From Burkholderiaceae bacterium (GTDB lineage: Bacteria > Pseudomonadota > Gammaproteobacteria > Burkholderiales > Burkholderiaceae), in NCBI GenBank assembly GCA_947472645.1, contig CANJBQ010000001.1, positions 81,970 through 145,969 on the forward strand: a stretch of 64,000 nt of DNA. The letters run 5' to 3'. Positions within the stretch are counted from its first letter, which is position 1. Each line of letters opens with the position of its first letter. Below, in pieces: positions 45,554 to 53,866 of this stretch. The translations under genes were made by a program, and so were the position numbers. The notes below the pieces were generated by a model, which saw only the letters and a list, made by a program, of their open reading frames with translations, ran no database searches and was not told the origin of the DNA.

Positions 45554-46480
45554 ATGGATCAGACAGTAGAGCAATCGCTTATTTTACGGCAAAGCATGAG
45601 CCATATTGGAGGATTCATTGATGCTCTATGGTTAGAAGACGGCTTGTCTAAAAATACTTTAGAAGCTTATCGCAGCGACCTAGAAATTTATGCCAGTTGG
45701 CTTGATAAAACCTATCAAAAAAACATATTGCAATCTACTGATGTTGAAATTACCGCCTTTATGGCAAAACGAAAAGCGGATAAGGCCACTTCTGCAAATA
45801 GACGACTAACCGTTCTCAAACGATTTTTTCGGTATATGATTCGGCAAAATCTTTTAACTGAAGATCCATGCATTCATTTGCGTCCAGCTAAACAAGCCAT
45901 GCGGTTTCCGACAAGTTTGTCAGAAGCTCAAGTGGAGTCTTTATTACAGGCTCCCAATGTAGAAGAGTCACTAGGTCTGCGAGACCGCGCCATGTTGGAG
46001 CTCATGTATGCCAGTGGTCTGCGTGTATCAGAAATTATTCATCTTAAATTGATACATATTCGGCTTAACGAGGGAGTCATTCACATCGTCGGTGGTAAAG
46101 GTAACAAAGAAAGATTAGTACCCTTTGGTGCTCAAGCGACCCATTGGATTGATGAGTATGTCAAAGCAGCTAGGCCAATTTTGTTAGAACAGCATACTAG
46201 CGAGTATTTATTTATTGGTCGACATACAGGAAGTTGCTTAACTAGGCAGGCTTTTTGGTATGTCATTAAACGCTATGCAATGATTGCTGGAGTGCAGGGG
46301 CATTTATCGCCACACACCTTACGACATGCGTTTGCCACCCATTTACTCAATCATGGAGCTGACCTTCGCGTAGTTCAATTATTATTAGGTCATGCAGATA
46401 TTTCTACGACACAAATTTATACGCATATTGCTCGTGAGCGTTTAAAAAATATTCATCAACAACATCACCCTAGAGGATGA
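45554..46480 (+). CDS. xerD: Site-specific tyrosine recombinase XerD
   Basis: XerD with XerC resolves chromosome dimers at dif during division. The 308-residue product has the N-terminal SAM-like DNA-binding domain ([19 protein letters not shown]) and the catalytic domain. Its full set of residues is visible: R in [11 protein letters not shown] in [14 protein letters not shown]-x-x-R in [14 protein letters not shown], then H in [15 protein letters not shown] with the nucleophilic Y. Its length and housekeeping neighbours show that this is the chromosomal recombinase, not a phage integrase. It is followed by plsY with one base between. Confidence 0.94.
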   Translation: MDQTVEQSLILRQSMSHIGGFIDALWLEDGLSKNTLEAYRSDLEIYASWLDKTYQKNILQSTDVEITAFMAKRKADKATSANRRLTVLKRFFRYMIRQNLLTEDPCIHLRPAKQAMRFPTSLSEAQVESLLQAPNVEESLGLRDRAMLELMYASGLRVSEIIHLKLIHIRLNEGVIHIVGGKGNKERLVPFGAQATHWIDEYVKAARPILLEQHTSEYLFIGRHTGSCLTRQAFWYVIKRYAMIAGVQGHLSPHTLRHAFATHLLNHGADLRVVQLLLGHADISTTQIYTHIARERLKNIHQQHHPRG

Positions 46481-46481
46481 A

Positions 46482-47090
46482 ATGGAACTAATGTACGCCC
46501 TTGCAGTGATAATTGCAGCTTATCTTTTAGGATCTATTTCATTTGCCGTGGTGGTGAGTAAAGCGATGGGATTGCCGAATCCTTATTCCTACGGATCTGG
46601 TAACCCGGGAGCAACGAATGTACTCAGAACCGGAAATAAGAAAGCGGCAATTTTGACCTTAATCGGCGACTGTTTAAAGGGATTCATCGCAGTACTGATG
46701 GCTAAATATCTAATGGGCGATCAACCTGAATTGCAATGGACCATCTCATTGGTGGCTATTGCTGTCTTTTTAGGTCATGTATATCCCATTTTTCATCGAT
46801 TTCAAGGTGGAAAAGGAGTGGCAACTGCGGCTGGTGTCTTATTTGGAATCAACTGGATTCTAGGTTTGGCAGCCTTATCTACTTGGTTGATTGTGGCATT
46901 CTTTTTTCGGTATTCTTCATTAGCGGCTCTAGCAACAGCCATCTTTGCCCCTATGTATTGTTTTTTCTTATTTGGTTCACAGGTGATCTGCCTATCGGTA
47001 TTATTGATTGGGATTGTTCTCGTATGGCGTCATAGAGGCAATATCACAAAATTACTGAATGGTAGTGAGGGAAAGATTGGTCAAAAATAA
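46482..47090 (+). CDS. plsY: Glycerol-3-phosphate acyltransferase PlsY
   Basis: PlsY acylates glycerol 3-phosphate from acyl-phosphate, the first step of phospholipid synthesis in many bacteria. The 202-residue membrane protein has about five to seven segments. It carries the three family motifs: [13 protein letters not shown] (motif 1), [19 protein letters not shown] (motif 2 with the acyl-phosphate site), and [19 protein letters not shown] (motif 3). A fourth C-terminal region contains a basic R-H-R-G-N-I. The gene starts one base after xerD stops. Confidence 0.95.
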   Translation: MELMYALAVIIAAYLLGSISFAVVVSKAMGLPNPYSYGSGNPGATNVLRTGNKKAAILTLIGDCLKGFIAVLMAKYLMGDQPELQWTISLVAIAVFLGHVYPIFHRFQGGKGVATAAGVLFGINWILGLAALSTWLIVAFFFRYSSLAALATAIFAPMYCFFLFGSQVICLSVLLIGIVLVWRHRGNITKLLNGSEGKIGQK

Positions 47091-47159
47091 GAATCATCCC
47101 TTCACCTGAAAATTTATGGAATAACTGCGACAATCATTATTCACCACTAAAAAATAGTT

Positions 47160-47885
47160 ATGACAAAAGTTAAAGCAACCCCTAAGAAGCAAGTTGAGGA
47201 TATCGGAACTCCGGTATCTGTAAAAATTCGTGAGCGATTGAAAAAAGCGAAAGTCCGGTTTCATGCTAATGACAATATTGCAGAATACTTAGAGCCTGGC
47301 GACATTGATGCTATTTTTGCTGAAGTAAAATCAAAAATGAAAGGCGTGTTGGACAGCCTGGTGATTGATACGGATGGTGACCATAACACCCAAGATACAG
47401 CGAATCGTGTTGCGAAAATGTTTGTTAAAGAAGTTTTTGCAGGTCGTTACAACCACATGCCCGTATTGACTGAATTTCCAAATGTCTCTCACCTCAATGA
47501 GCTGATGGTCATTGGCCCTATTGCAGTTAGAAGCGCCTGCTCACACCACTTTTGTCCGATTATGGGCAAGGTATGGATTGGTGTTTTGCCCAATCAAAAT
47601 AGTAATTTAATTGGTTTATCAAAATATGCTCGAATGACAGAGTGGATTATGGGTAGACCGCAGATTCAAGAAGAGGCAGTGATTCAGCTTGCCGACGTTT
47701 TAGAAAAGAAAATGAAACCGTTAGGCTTGGCTGTTGTGATGGATGCTGATCATTTATGTATGCAGTGGCGTGGTGTGAAGGATACTGAATCAAAAATGCT
47801 CAACAGCGTGATGCGGGGAACCTTCCTCAAAGACCCCAACTTACGTAGAGAATTTTTATCACTTTTGGGAAGTCGGTATAAGTAA
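47160..47885 (+). CDS. folE: GTP cyclohydrolase I
   Basis: FolE opens the imidazole ring of GTP to make dihydroneopterin triphosphate for folate. The 241-residue product has an N-terminal extension of about 40 lysine-rich residues. The zinc site follows, with the cysteine and histidines in RSACSHHFCPIMGKVWIG and the later cysteine in DADHLCMQWRGV. IGLSKYARMTEWIMGRPQIQE contains the substrate-binding arginine region. It stands alone on this strand. The second GTP cyclohydrolase activity in the window (riboflavin pathway) appears degenerate, so this enzyme is the only clear one here. Confidence 0.93.
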   Translation: MTKVKATPKKQVEDIGTPVSVKIRERLKKAKVRFHANDNIAEYLEPGDIDAIFAEVKSKMKGVLDSLVIDTDGDHNTQDTANRVAKMFVKEVFAGRYNHMPVLTEFPNVSHLNELMVIGPIAVRSACSHHFCPIMGKVWIGVLPNQNSNLIGLSKYARMTEWIMGRPQIQEEAVIQLADVLEKKMKPLGLAVVMDADHLCMQWRGVKDTESKMLNSVMRGTFLKDPNLRREFLSLLGSRYK

Positions 47886-47904
47886 TACCACTAGCAAACC
47901 CAAT

Positions 47905-47919
47905 TGAGAATCATTTTCA
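47905..47919. promoter_or_regulatory. Fur-box-like palindrome upstream of the HiPIP gene
   Basis: TGAGAATCATTTTCA at 47905-47919 matches the 7-1-7 Fur core (TGATAAT-N-ATTATCA) at six of seven positions in each half. It lies 108 bases before the HiPIP start codon and 20 bases after folE. Fur with ferrous iron represses genes from such sites. The distance allows a promoter between site and gene, but no clear -10/-35 pair is visible beside it. Confidence 0.45.
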
Positions 47920-48026
47920 TTTAAATACCTATATAAATCAATAATTTATAGCGCTTAAAATGATTTTTTAATTATCATTTATTCTTATAAAAGTTGTATT
48001 TTTAATCCCCCTTGAAAGGAAGTCTA

Positions 48027-48335
48027 ATGAAAACAAGTCGTCGCCAATTTATGATTTTGTCTGCTTCAACATTGGCAGTTGCCACTGCAGGAACTACTTT
48101 AGCTGCAGACCCAATGCTTGCTGAGACAGATCCCCAAGCGGTTGGTTTAGGTTATAAAGCTGATACGACGAAGGTTGATACAGCCAAGTATCCAAAACAT
48201 AAGGCTACGCAAAAATGTTCAGGATGTGCTCTATACAAAGCTGCTGCTGGAGCGGCTGCGGGTGGTTGTCAAATTTTTGCTGGAAAGCAAGTTGCTGCTA
48301 ATGGTTGGTGTGGAGCTTTTGCTGCGAAAGCGTGA
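48027..48335 (+). CDS. High-potential iron-sulfur protein (HiPIP)
   Basis: HiPIPs carry one 4Fe-4S cluster and move electrons in the periplasm, usually to a cytochrome oxidase or photosynthetic centre. The 102-residue precursor has a Tat signal with twin arginines (SRRQFMIL) and an A-x-A cut site near residue 27. The four cluster cysteines lie in QKCSGCALYK, GGCQIF and GWCGAF. The pattern C-x2-C-x(n)-C-x(n)-C and small size fit the family. The ATG at 48027 has AAGGAAG upstream; the TTG at 48012 is not needed. A strong terminator follows. A Fur-like site lies 108 bases upstream. Confidence 0.9.
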   Translation: MKTSRRQFMILSASTLAVATAGTTLAADPMLAETDPQAVGLGYKADTTKVDTAKYPKHKATQKCSGCALYKAAAGAAAGGCQIFAGKQVAANGWCGAFAAKA

Positions 48336-48368
48336 TAAATTAGTGTAGTTCCTTTATCTTTTATTAAA

Positions 48369-48400
48369 ATCCTTTACAGACAACTGTAAAGGATTTTTTT
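48369..48400 (+). terminator. Rho-independent terminator of the HiPIP gene, ending at the corA start codon
   Basis: ATCCTTTACAG (48369-48379) and CTGTAAAGGAT (48384-48394) form a perfect 11-base stem with an ACAA loop, followed by six T residues (48395-48400). The ATG of corA begins at the very next base. The structure is a model terminator for the upstream gene, but its position also removes any room for a normal corA leader. Confidence 0.88.
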
Positions 48401-49381
48401 ATGTTGATTAATTGTGTTGCTTACCGTGATGGTCTTAAATTAGCGGACATCACTACTGAAGAAATCAGTGATTATTTAGAAAAAGAAGATGTTTTCGTTT
48501 GGGTTGCGTTAAAAGACCCCTCTGATCACGAGTTGTTAGAGATGCAACGAGAATTCAATTTGCATGATTTAGCGATTAAAGATGTCCGGCATAGTAATCA
48601 ACGTCCCAAAAAAGAAGAGTACGGGGATGTTCTTTTTTCAGTTGCGAAACTGATTACGCGATTACCAGATAAAGAGCTCCAAATTGGTGAACTCGATATT
48701 TTCACTGGTAAAAAATTCATATTGTCTGTCAGAAAAAATAGTCCGCAAGATTTTTTAGGGGTTAGAGATAGGTGTGAACACGAACCCTACTTATTAAAGT
48801 TAGGATCCAGATACGTTTTATATGCTTTAGTAGATTATGTGGTGGATCAATATTTTGATATTTTGAATGATATGGAATTTGATTTAGACCAGGTTGAGAG
48901 TGATATTTTTACTAAATCGAAAACTATGGGGCGATCCAATGTTGAGAGACTCTATTACTTAAAACAGAAGGTCTCTATTTTGAAGCATGCTTGTGTCCCG
49001 TTACTCGAAAAATTTGCCAACTTTAGTGGTGGAAGATTGCCCCCAGTTCTAGAAGGAGGAGAGCTCAATGAGTATTACCGTGATCTTCAAGACCATCTCA
49101 AACGCGTTATCGACCGCGTGGATAATCTTGAAGGGGCATTATCTCAACTCATACAAGTAAATCTATCTTTAGTGACTATTGATGAAAGTGAAATTACCAA
49201 AAGGCTGGCTGCTTGGGCGGGTATCTTTGGATTAGCCACATCATTTGCAGGGATTTGGGGAATGAATTTTGAAGGGATGGAAGAGTTGCGCTGGAAGTAT
49301 GGTTATGAAGGTGCATTAGCCGTTATCTTTGGTGGATGTGGGCTATTGTTTTATCGGTTCAAAAAAATTAAATGGTTGTGA
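48401..49381 (+). CDS. corA: CorA-family magnesium/cobalt transporter
   Basis: CorA forms pentameric channels for Mg2+ and Co2+ in the inner membrane. The 326-residue protein has a large cytoplasmic funnel domain and a long helix. Two C-terminal membrane segments follow (LAAWAGIFGLATSFAGIWG and GALAVIFGGCGLLFYRF) with the selectivity motif G-M-N in WGMNFEG between them. The start is natural for the family (LINCVAYRDGLKLADI), yet it directly follows the T run of the HiPIP terminator and has no ribosome-binding site. Translation may begin on a leaderless message, or depend on read-through. Confidence 0.92.
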   Translation: MLINCVAYRDGLKLADITTEEISDYLEKEDVFVWVALKDPSDHELLEMQREFNLHDLAIKDVRHSNQRPKKEEYGDVLFSVAKLITRLPDKELQIGELDIFTGKKFILSVRKNSPQDFLGVRDRCEHEPYLLKLGSRYVLYALVDYVVDQYFDILNDMEFDLDQVESDIFTKSKTMGRSNVERLYYLKQKVSILKHACVPLLEKFANFSGGRLPPVLEGGELNEYYRDLQDHLKRVIDRVDNLEGALSQLIQVNLSLVTIDESEITKRLAAWAGIFGLATSFAGIWGMNFEGMEELRWKYGYEGALAVIFGGCGLLFYRFKKIKWL

Positions 49382-49388
49382 CGTACAG

Positions 49389-49515
49389 CCTAGGTTATAT
49401 TCATCATAGTCGTTTAAAAAATATGACCTAGGAGATATTAATGATAGCTTTCGAAATAGAGATTTTTTGCCTTATTTCTATCTATCCTATTTATAACCTT
49501 ACAGTGAGCACATAA
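49389..49515 (+). other. Hairpin plus 24-residue small open frame after corA
   Basis: CCTAGGT (49389-49395) and ACCTAGG (49426-49432) form a seven-base inverted repeat with a 30-base loop. The right arm runs into GGAGA, a good ribosome-binding site six bases before an ATG at 49441. The frame encodes a short hydrophobic peptide of 24 residues (IEIFCLISIYPIYNL in its middle) ending at 49515, eight bases before the next gene. It may be a leader peptide, a tiny membrane protein or chance. Pairing of the stem would partly hide the ribosome-binding site. Confidence 0.35.
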
Positions 49516-49522
49516 TCCCAAT

Positions 49523-50098
49523 ATGAATCAACCCCAAAAACGTTTTCCGCAATTGACAGTTGATCAATTAGATCCTGAGGCGCAAAAATTAGCACAAGAG
49601 ATCATTAGCATATCTAGCGTTGGTATTGCTGGCCCCTACAATGTCATGTTGAGAAGTCCGGTTTTTGCTGATCGCATGAAACGACTCTTAGATTACTTGC
49701 GGTTTAACACATCATTACCAACTCACCTTAATGAATTTGCTATCTTAATTCAAGGGCGTTTATGGACATCGCAGGTGGAGTGGTATGCACATTACCCATT
49801 AGCTCTCAAAGCAGGCTTACCTCAACAAGTTGCGGATGATTTAAAACAAAATATTCGCCCACGTAATATGAAGGAGGATGAAGCCATTGTGTATGACATA
49901 TGTATGGAGTTCTCTAAAAACCATCAAATCAGTGATGCGCTTTTTAATCAAGCGAAAGCCATTTTGGGAGAGCAGCAATTAGTCGATTTAGTTGCTGTGA
50001 CAGGTACTTATGTCACGGTGGCCATGTTGCTCAGCCTAGGTGAAGAATCTTCCCCTGCAGATAAACCACTACCGTTTCCTGAGCGAACCAGAAAATAA
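49523..50098 (+). CDS. Carboxymuconolactone decarboxylase (AhpD-like) family protein
   Basis: The 191-residue all-helical protein has the CMD-family pattern: SSVGIAGPYNVMLRSPVFADR, then LNEFAILIQGRLWTSQVEWYAHYPLALKAGL, and the end VAVTGTYVTVAMLL. The redox C-x-x-C of AhpD is absent, and the matching stretch reads ...QVEWYAH..., which fits the decarboxylase/isomerase-like subgroup rather than a peroxidase. Such proteins are common in aromatic-acid pathways. It is followed five bases later by the PaiB-like gene and may be co-transcribed with it. Confidence 0.8.
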   Translation: MNQPQKRFPQLTVDQLDPEAQKLAQEIISISSVGIAGPYNVMLRSPVFADRMKRLLDYLRFNTSLPTHLNEFAILIQGRLWTSQVEWYAHYPLALKAGLPQQVADDLKQNIRPRNMKEDEAIVYDICMEFSKNHQISDALFNQAKAILGEQQLVDLVAVTGTYVTVAMLLSLGEESSPADKPLPFPERTRK

Positions 50099-50103
50099 TC
50101 ACT

Positions 50104-50736
50104 ATGTATCTTCCCGGGCACTTTAAAGAGGAACGATCAGAGGTGATGCTCCCTTTTATACAGGAGTATCCCCTGGGTGTTTTAGTGACGGTAGAAGATG
50201 GAGAGGCGCAAGCCAATCACTTGCCATGGTTATATGAGAATCAAACGCTACAAGCGCATATACCTAAAGTAAATCCACTTTACCAATGGTTGGTAGAGAA
50301 AAAAGTGGTCGATGTACTGGTGATCTTTCAAGGTCCACAAGCCTACATTACGCCAAATTGGTATCCTACAAAAAAACAAACTGGGAAAGTGGTACCTACT
50401 TGGAATTATTCGGTCGTTCACGTAAGAGGCGTTTTAGTCTTGCAAGAAAATACAGATTGGATTGGTGCTCATTTAGAGAAAGCCACCAATTGGCATGAGG
50501 CGAAAAGAAATTCCACTTGGCAAATGAGCGATGCGCCAAAAGAGTATACGGACAGCATGATGGGAATGTTAACGGGTCTTGAAATGAAGATCAGCTCAAT
50601 GGTGGGTAAATTTAAGTTAAGTCAAAATCGTCTAGAGCTTGATCGTTCCGCTGTGATGGAACATCTAGGGGCAAGTTCTCAAGAAGAAGATATAAAAGTT
50701 GCCGAATTGGCAAAAAGACTCAGAGAAAAACCTTAA
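50104..50736 (+). CDS. PaiB-like FMN-binding protein (flavin reductase fold)
   Basis: The 210-residue product begins MYLPGHFKEER and carries ALVFQG-like VIFQGPQAYITPNWYPTK, VPTWNYSVVHVRG and GMEMKISSM-like GLEMKISSMVGKFKLSQN. This is the pattern of the PaiB/FMN-binding negative regulator family (split-barrel flavin fold). Bacillus PaiB affects transcription, but most members are uncharacterised and may be flavoenzymes. The 3' end overlaps the convergent MFS gene by four bases. Co-location with a CMD protein and an amidase suggests a catabolic or detoxifying role. Confidence 0.8.
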   Translation: MYLPGHFKEERSEVMLPFIQEYPLGVLVTVEDGEAQANHLPWLYENQTLQAHIPKVNPLYQWLVEKKVVDVLVIFQGPQAYITPNWYPTKKQTGKVVPTWNYSVVHVRGVLVLQENTDWIGAHLEKATNWHEAKRNSTWQMSDAPKEYTDSMMGMLTGLEMKISSMVGKFKLSQNRLELDRSAVMEHLGASSQEEDIKVAELAKRLREKP

Positions 50737-52352
50737 TTTTTCTCTTGCATGGTCGATGCGATACGGCGAATAATTTTGGGAGTTTTAACGCCCACATGAT
50801 ATTTAAAGCGTTCTTCTTGAAGATTTAAATCATTGGTTGTGAATCTGTCAAATCGCCTGAGATAGTCAGCCCAGGTTTCAAAGACAAAATTTTCAACCAT
50901 CATGCCTTCTTTTTCAGCATCCTCAAATAGACTCCATGACATTGCGCCTTGACGAAGACGGGCATCACGTGAGCGAATCATCACGTCCTTAAAGGCATTA
51001 ATTTTATTCGGGTTAATTTTGTACTCTAAAGAGATCATGACAGGTCCAGCATCTAATTTAATATTACGATCTGGGATAGGGTGTTCAATCGGACAGACGG
51101 GGGTCATGTCTTCTTCAGTGCCGCCTTCAAGCGTTAAATGCTTTGTAAAAAGTACTGCGATAATGCCAAATATCGAGCCGCAGATCACGCTGATGGTTAC
51201 GCTGGAATAGGTGGTAATGTTTCCAAAGATGGCCGCACCGATGGCACTTCCTCCCATTAAGGACATTTGGAAGATCGACATACCGCGCGCCCGAATCCAA
51301 CTGGGTAAGGTCAGTTGAGCGGCAATGGATAAAGAATTCGCGGTTAAGATCCAAAATCCTCCGCTGAACATCATCATGATGGCAGCGAGCCATAGTGATG
51401 GGGCAAGAACAACACCAATAGCTGTGATGGCCTGAAGTATTTGAGCGATGGGAACTAATTGGTTACGATCATAACGGTGCCGAATCCGAGGTAATTGCGA
51501 GGCGGCAATGATGGCTCCAAAGCCTAAACAAGACAAGAGTAAAGTAAAAGTTTTGGCATCGCCATTGAAGTGATCCTTTGCAATGACCGGTAAGAGGGCC
51601 ATCAGCGCCGAGGATTGAATAAAGAAAATAAAAACCCTGAGCAATACTGCTCGCATACGAAGTGAGGATTTGACATACTGAATACCTACTCGCATCGCAC
51701 CTAAGAATCGCTCTCCTGGGAGGGGTGAAACATTCGATGTGTATTTCCAGCGCCAAATCAAAACAGTACAGGCTAATGACAAAATCATATTCAGGGCAAA
51801 AACGTATTCTGTTCCAGCGCTTGCAATTAATGCTCCTGCAATTAAAGGGCCAATAATCCGAGACGCGTTCATGGCCACACCATTTAAGGCGAGTGCTGCT
51901 GGTAATTGTTCGCGAACGACTAGATCTGGAACAATGGCTGCAAATACTGGCCAGCGCATTGCTAGACCAATGCCGTTAGTAAACGTTAAAAATAGTAAGA
52001 GAGGGGCATTAAGGGAGTTTGTAAAAGTCATAAAACACAGCACTGCTGCGTTAAAGGCAATCCAGAGTTGGGTCACCATAAAATATTTTTTTCGATTTAA
52101 AATGTCAGCAAACGCACCACTGGGTAGCCCAAGCAGAAACACCGGTAAGTTTGACATCGTTTGGATCAACGCAATCTGGGTTGCTGAACTTGACAAACTG
52201 GTCATCATCCATGAGGCTGCAACGTCATTCATCCACATACAGATGTTAGAAGTCATCCAAGCGAGCCATAACATGGCAAACACTTTATTTTTGAGAGGAG
52301 CCCACCAAACTTCTTCTTCAGTAACTAGGTTTGGGCTTGGATGTGATGACAT
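50733..52352 (-). CDS. MFS transporter (EntS/DUF894-like) with C-terminal soluble domain
   Basis: The 539-residue protein has a major facilitator body of about 420 residues with twelve predicted segments, starting WWAPLKNKVFAMLWLAWMTS. It includes GLPSGAFADILNRKKYF, the D-x-x-[RG]-R-[RK] loop of the family. A soluble C-terminal domain of about 110 residues follows (VMISLEYKINPNKINAFKDV and onward), resembling small antibiotic-monooxygenase-like (ABM) domains. This two-part layout is known for the MFS_3 group, which includes exporters. The substrate is unknown. It lies between the PaiB-like gene and the divergent amidase. Confidence 0.82.
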   Translation of the reverse strand: MSSHPSPNLVTEEEVWWAPLKNKVFAMLWLAWMTSNICMWMNDVAASWMMTSLSSSATQIALIQTMSNLPVFLLGLPSGAFADILNRKKYFMVTQLWIAFNAAVLCFMTFTNSLNAPLLLFLTFTNGIGLAMRWPVFAAIVPDLVVREQLPAALALNGVAMNASRIIGPLIAGALIASAGTEYVFALNMILSLACTVLIWRWKYTSNVSPLPGERFLGAMRVGIQYVKSSLRMRAVLLRVFIFFIQSSALMALLPVIAKDHFNGDAKTFTLLLSCLGFGAIIAASQLPRIRHRYDRNQLVPIAQILQAITAIGVVLAPSLWLAAIMMMFSGGFWILTANSLSIAAQLTLPSWIRARGMSIFQMSLMGGSAIGAAIFGNITTYSSVTISVICGSIFGIIAVLFTKHLTLEGGTEEDMTPVCPIEHPIPDRNIKLDAGPVMISLEYKINPNKINAFKDVMIRSRDARLRQGAMSWSLFEDAEKEGMMVENFVFETWADYLRRFDRFTTNDLNLQEERFKYHVGVKTPKIIRRIASTMQEKN

Positions 52353-52426
52353 AGTTAATTGATTTTACTAGCACTCCATAAATCAGGTATAAATGAGCAT
52401 TATGATTGCTTAAAAAGAACGTCAAC

Positions 52427-53866
52427 ATGAATAACTCAAAAGAAATTACTGCTATACACGCGATAGAACTATCGCAACGTATTCAAAGCCGTCAACTATC
52501 TTGTGAAGAGGTGATGAGGGCTTATTTGGATCAAATTAACCGCTTGAACCCTCAAGTAAACGCCATTATTTCTCGATTGCCGGATGATTTGCTCATTGAG
52601 CAAGCCAAATTAAAAGATCAGCAATTTCATCAAATAGAAAACAAAGGTTTTTTATATGGGATGCCTTTGGCACCAAAAGATCTTACCGCCACAAATGGAA
52701 TAGCAACGACTTTGGGATCACCTATTTTCAAAAACCAAACTAACGCTACTGATTCCATCACCGTAGAAAGAATGAGAGCAGCTGGTGGAATATTGATTGG
52801 TAAAACTAATGTTCCTGAGTTTGGCCTTGGTTCGCACACCTACAACACTGTGTTTGGAACCACACTCAATAGTTACGACCAAACGAAAAGTGCTGGTGGT
52901 AGTAGTGGCGGCACGTCGGTTGCTTTAGCACTGCATATGTTACCCATTGGGGATGGCAGTGACTTTGGAGGTTCATTGCGTAATCCGGCGGCCTGGAATA
53001 ATATTTATGGTTTACGACCCTCATTAGGTCGTGTGCCACTAGGGCCATCCGCTGAAAACTTTTATGATCAATTTTCCACTGAAGGTCCCATGGCAAGAAC
53101 AGTTGCTGATCTTGCCATGATGTTATCGATTCAGGCAGGCCATGATCCAAGAGCACCATTATCGTTAAAAGAGTCCCCTCATATTTTTACGCAAGGCCTT
53201 GATGCTGATATGAACGTGAAAAAAGTGGGCTGGATGGGCAACTATGCTGGATATTTACCGATGGAAGATGGACTGATGGACCAATCAGAAAAAGCGCTTC
53301 AATATTTTGTTCAGATGGGTTGTGTTGTTGATCATGTTGTACCTCAATTTGAGATGAGTCAACTCTGGAAGTCATGGTTGGTGTTACGTGCATTCGTTAC
53401 TGGGGGTAAGTTAATGCCCCTGTATCAAAACTCTGAACACCGCGCATTGCTAAAACCGGAAGCTATTTGGGAGATAGAACAATCTTTGCAGTTAAAAGCG
53501 TCAGATGTTTACGCTGCTTCAGTCATCCGCAGTGCATGGACAAAAGAATTAAGACGATTATTGCAAATCTATGATGTGCTGGTTTTGCCGAGTGCTCAGG
53601 TATTTGCGTTTGATGCCAATTTGACTTGGCCAAAAAATATTGCTGGCAAATCTATGGATACTTACCATCGGTGGATGGAGGTCGTCATTGGTGCAACGCT
53701 ATCGAGTCTACCGGCATTCAATATTCCGGCAGGCTTTCATGAAGGTGTGCCAATCGGATTGCAATTGATTGGACAGCCTCAGGGAGAGTTTGCGCTTTTA
53801 CAGATGGGCCATGCTTGGGAACAAGCGACACCATTTAAAGATCAGCATTCATCTCTCTTACAATGA
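52427..53866 (+). CDS. Amidase (amidase signature family)
   Basis: The 479-residue enzyme hydrolyses amides by the Ser-cisSer-Lys triad. Visible parts are the lysine in GMPLAPKDLTA, the glycine/serine-rich SAGGSSGGTSVALAL with the cis-serine, and the nucleophilic serine in DFGGSLRNPAAW. Length fits the family. The substrate is not predictable; relatives act on aryl amides, amino-acid amides and carbamoyl compounds. I use the ATG at 52427; the TTG at 52406 is in frame. The end overlaps the convergent MFS gene by nine bases. It may release a carboxylic acid that feeds the cluster from 56138. Confidence 0.88.
   Translation: MNNSKEITAIHAIELSQRIQSRQLSCEEVMRAYLDQINRLNPQVNAIISRLPDDLLIEQAKLKDQQFHQIENKGFLYGMPLAPKDLTATNGIATTLGSPIFKNQTNATDSITVERMRAAGGILIGKTNVPEFGLGSHTYNTVFGTTLNSYDQTKSAGGSSGGTSVALALHMLPIGDGSDFGGSLRNPAAWNNIYGLRPSLGRVPLGPSAENFYDQFSTEGPMARTVADLAMMLSIQAGHDPRAPLSLKESPHIFTQGLDADMNVKKVGWMGNYAGYLPMEDGLMDQSEKALQYFVQMGCVVDHVVPQFEMSQLWKSWLVLRAFVTGGKLMPLYQNSEHRALLKPEAIWEIEQSLQLKASDVYAASVIRSAWTKELRRLLQIYDVLVLPSAQVFAFDANLTWPKNIAGKSMDTYHRWMEVVIGATLSSLPAFNIPAGFHEGVPIGLQLIGQPQGEFALLQMGHAWEQATPFKDQHSSLLQ

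Noticed and set aside
45554..46480. Tyrosine recombinase as a sign of a prophage or integrative element
   Set aside because: Length, motifs and housekeeping neighbours identify chromosomal XerD; no phage genes or attachment repeats are seen.
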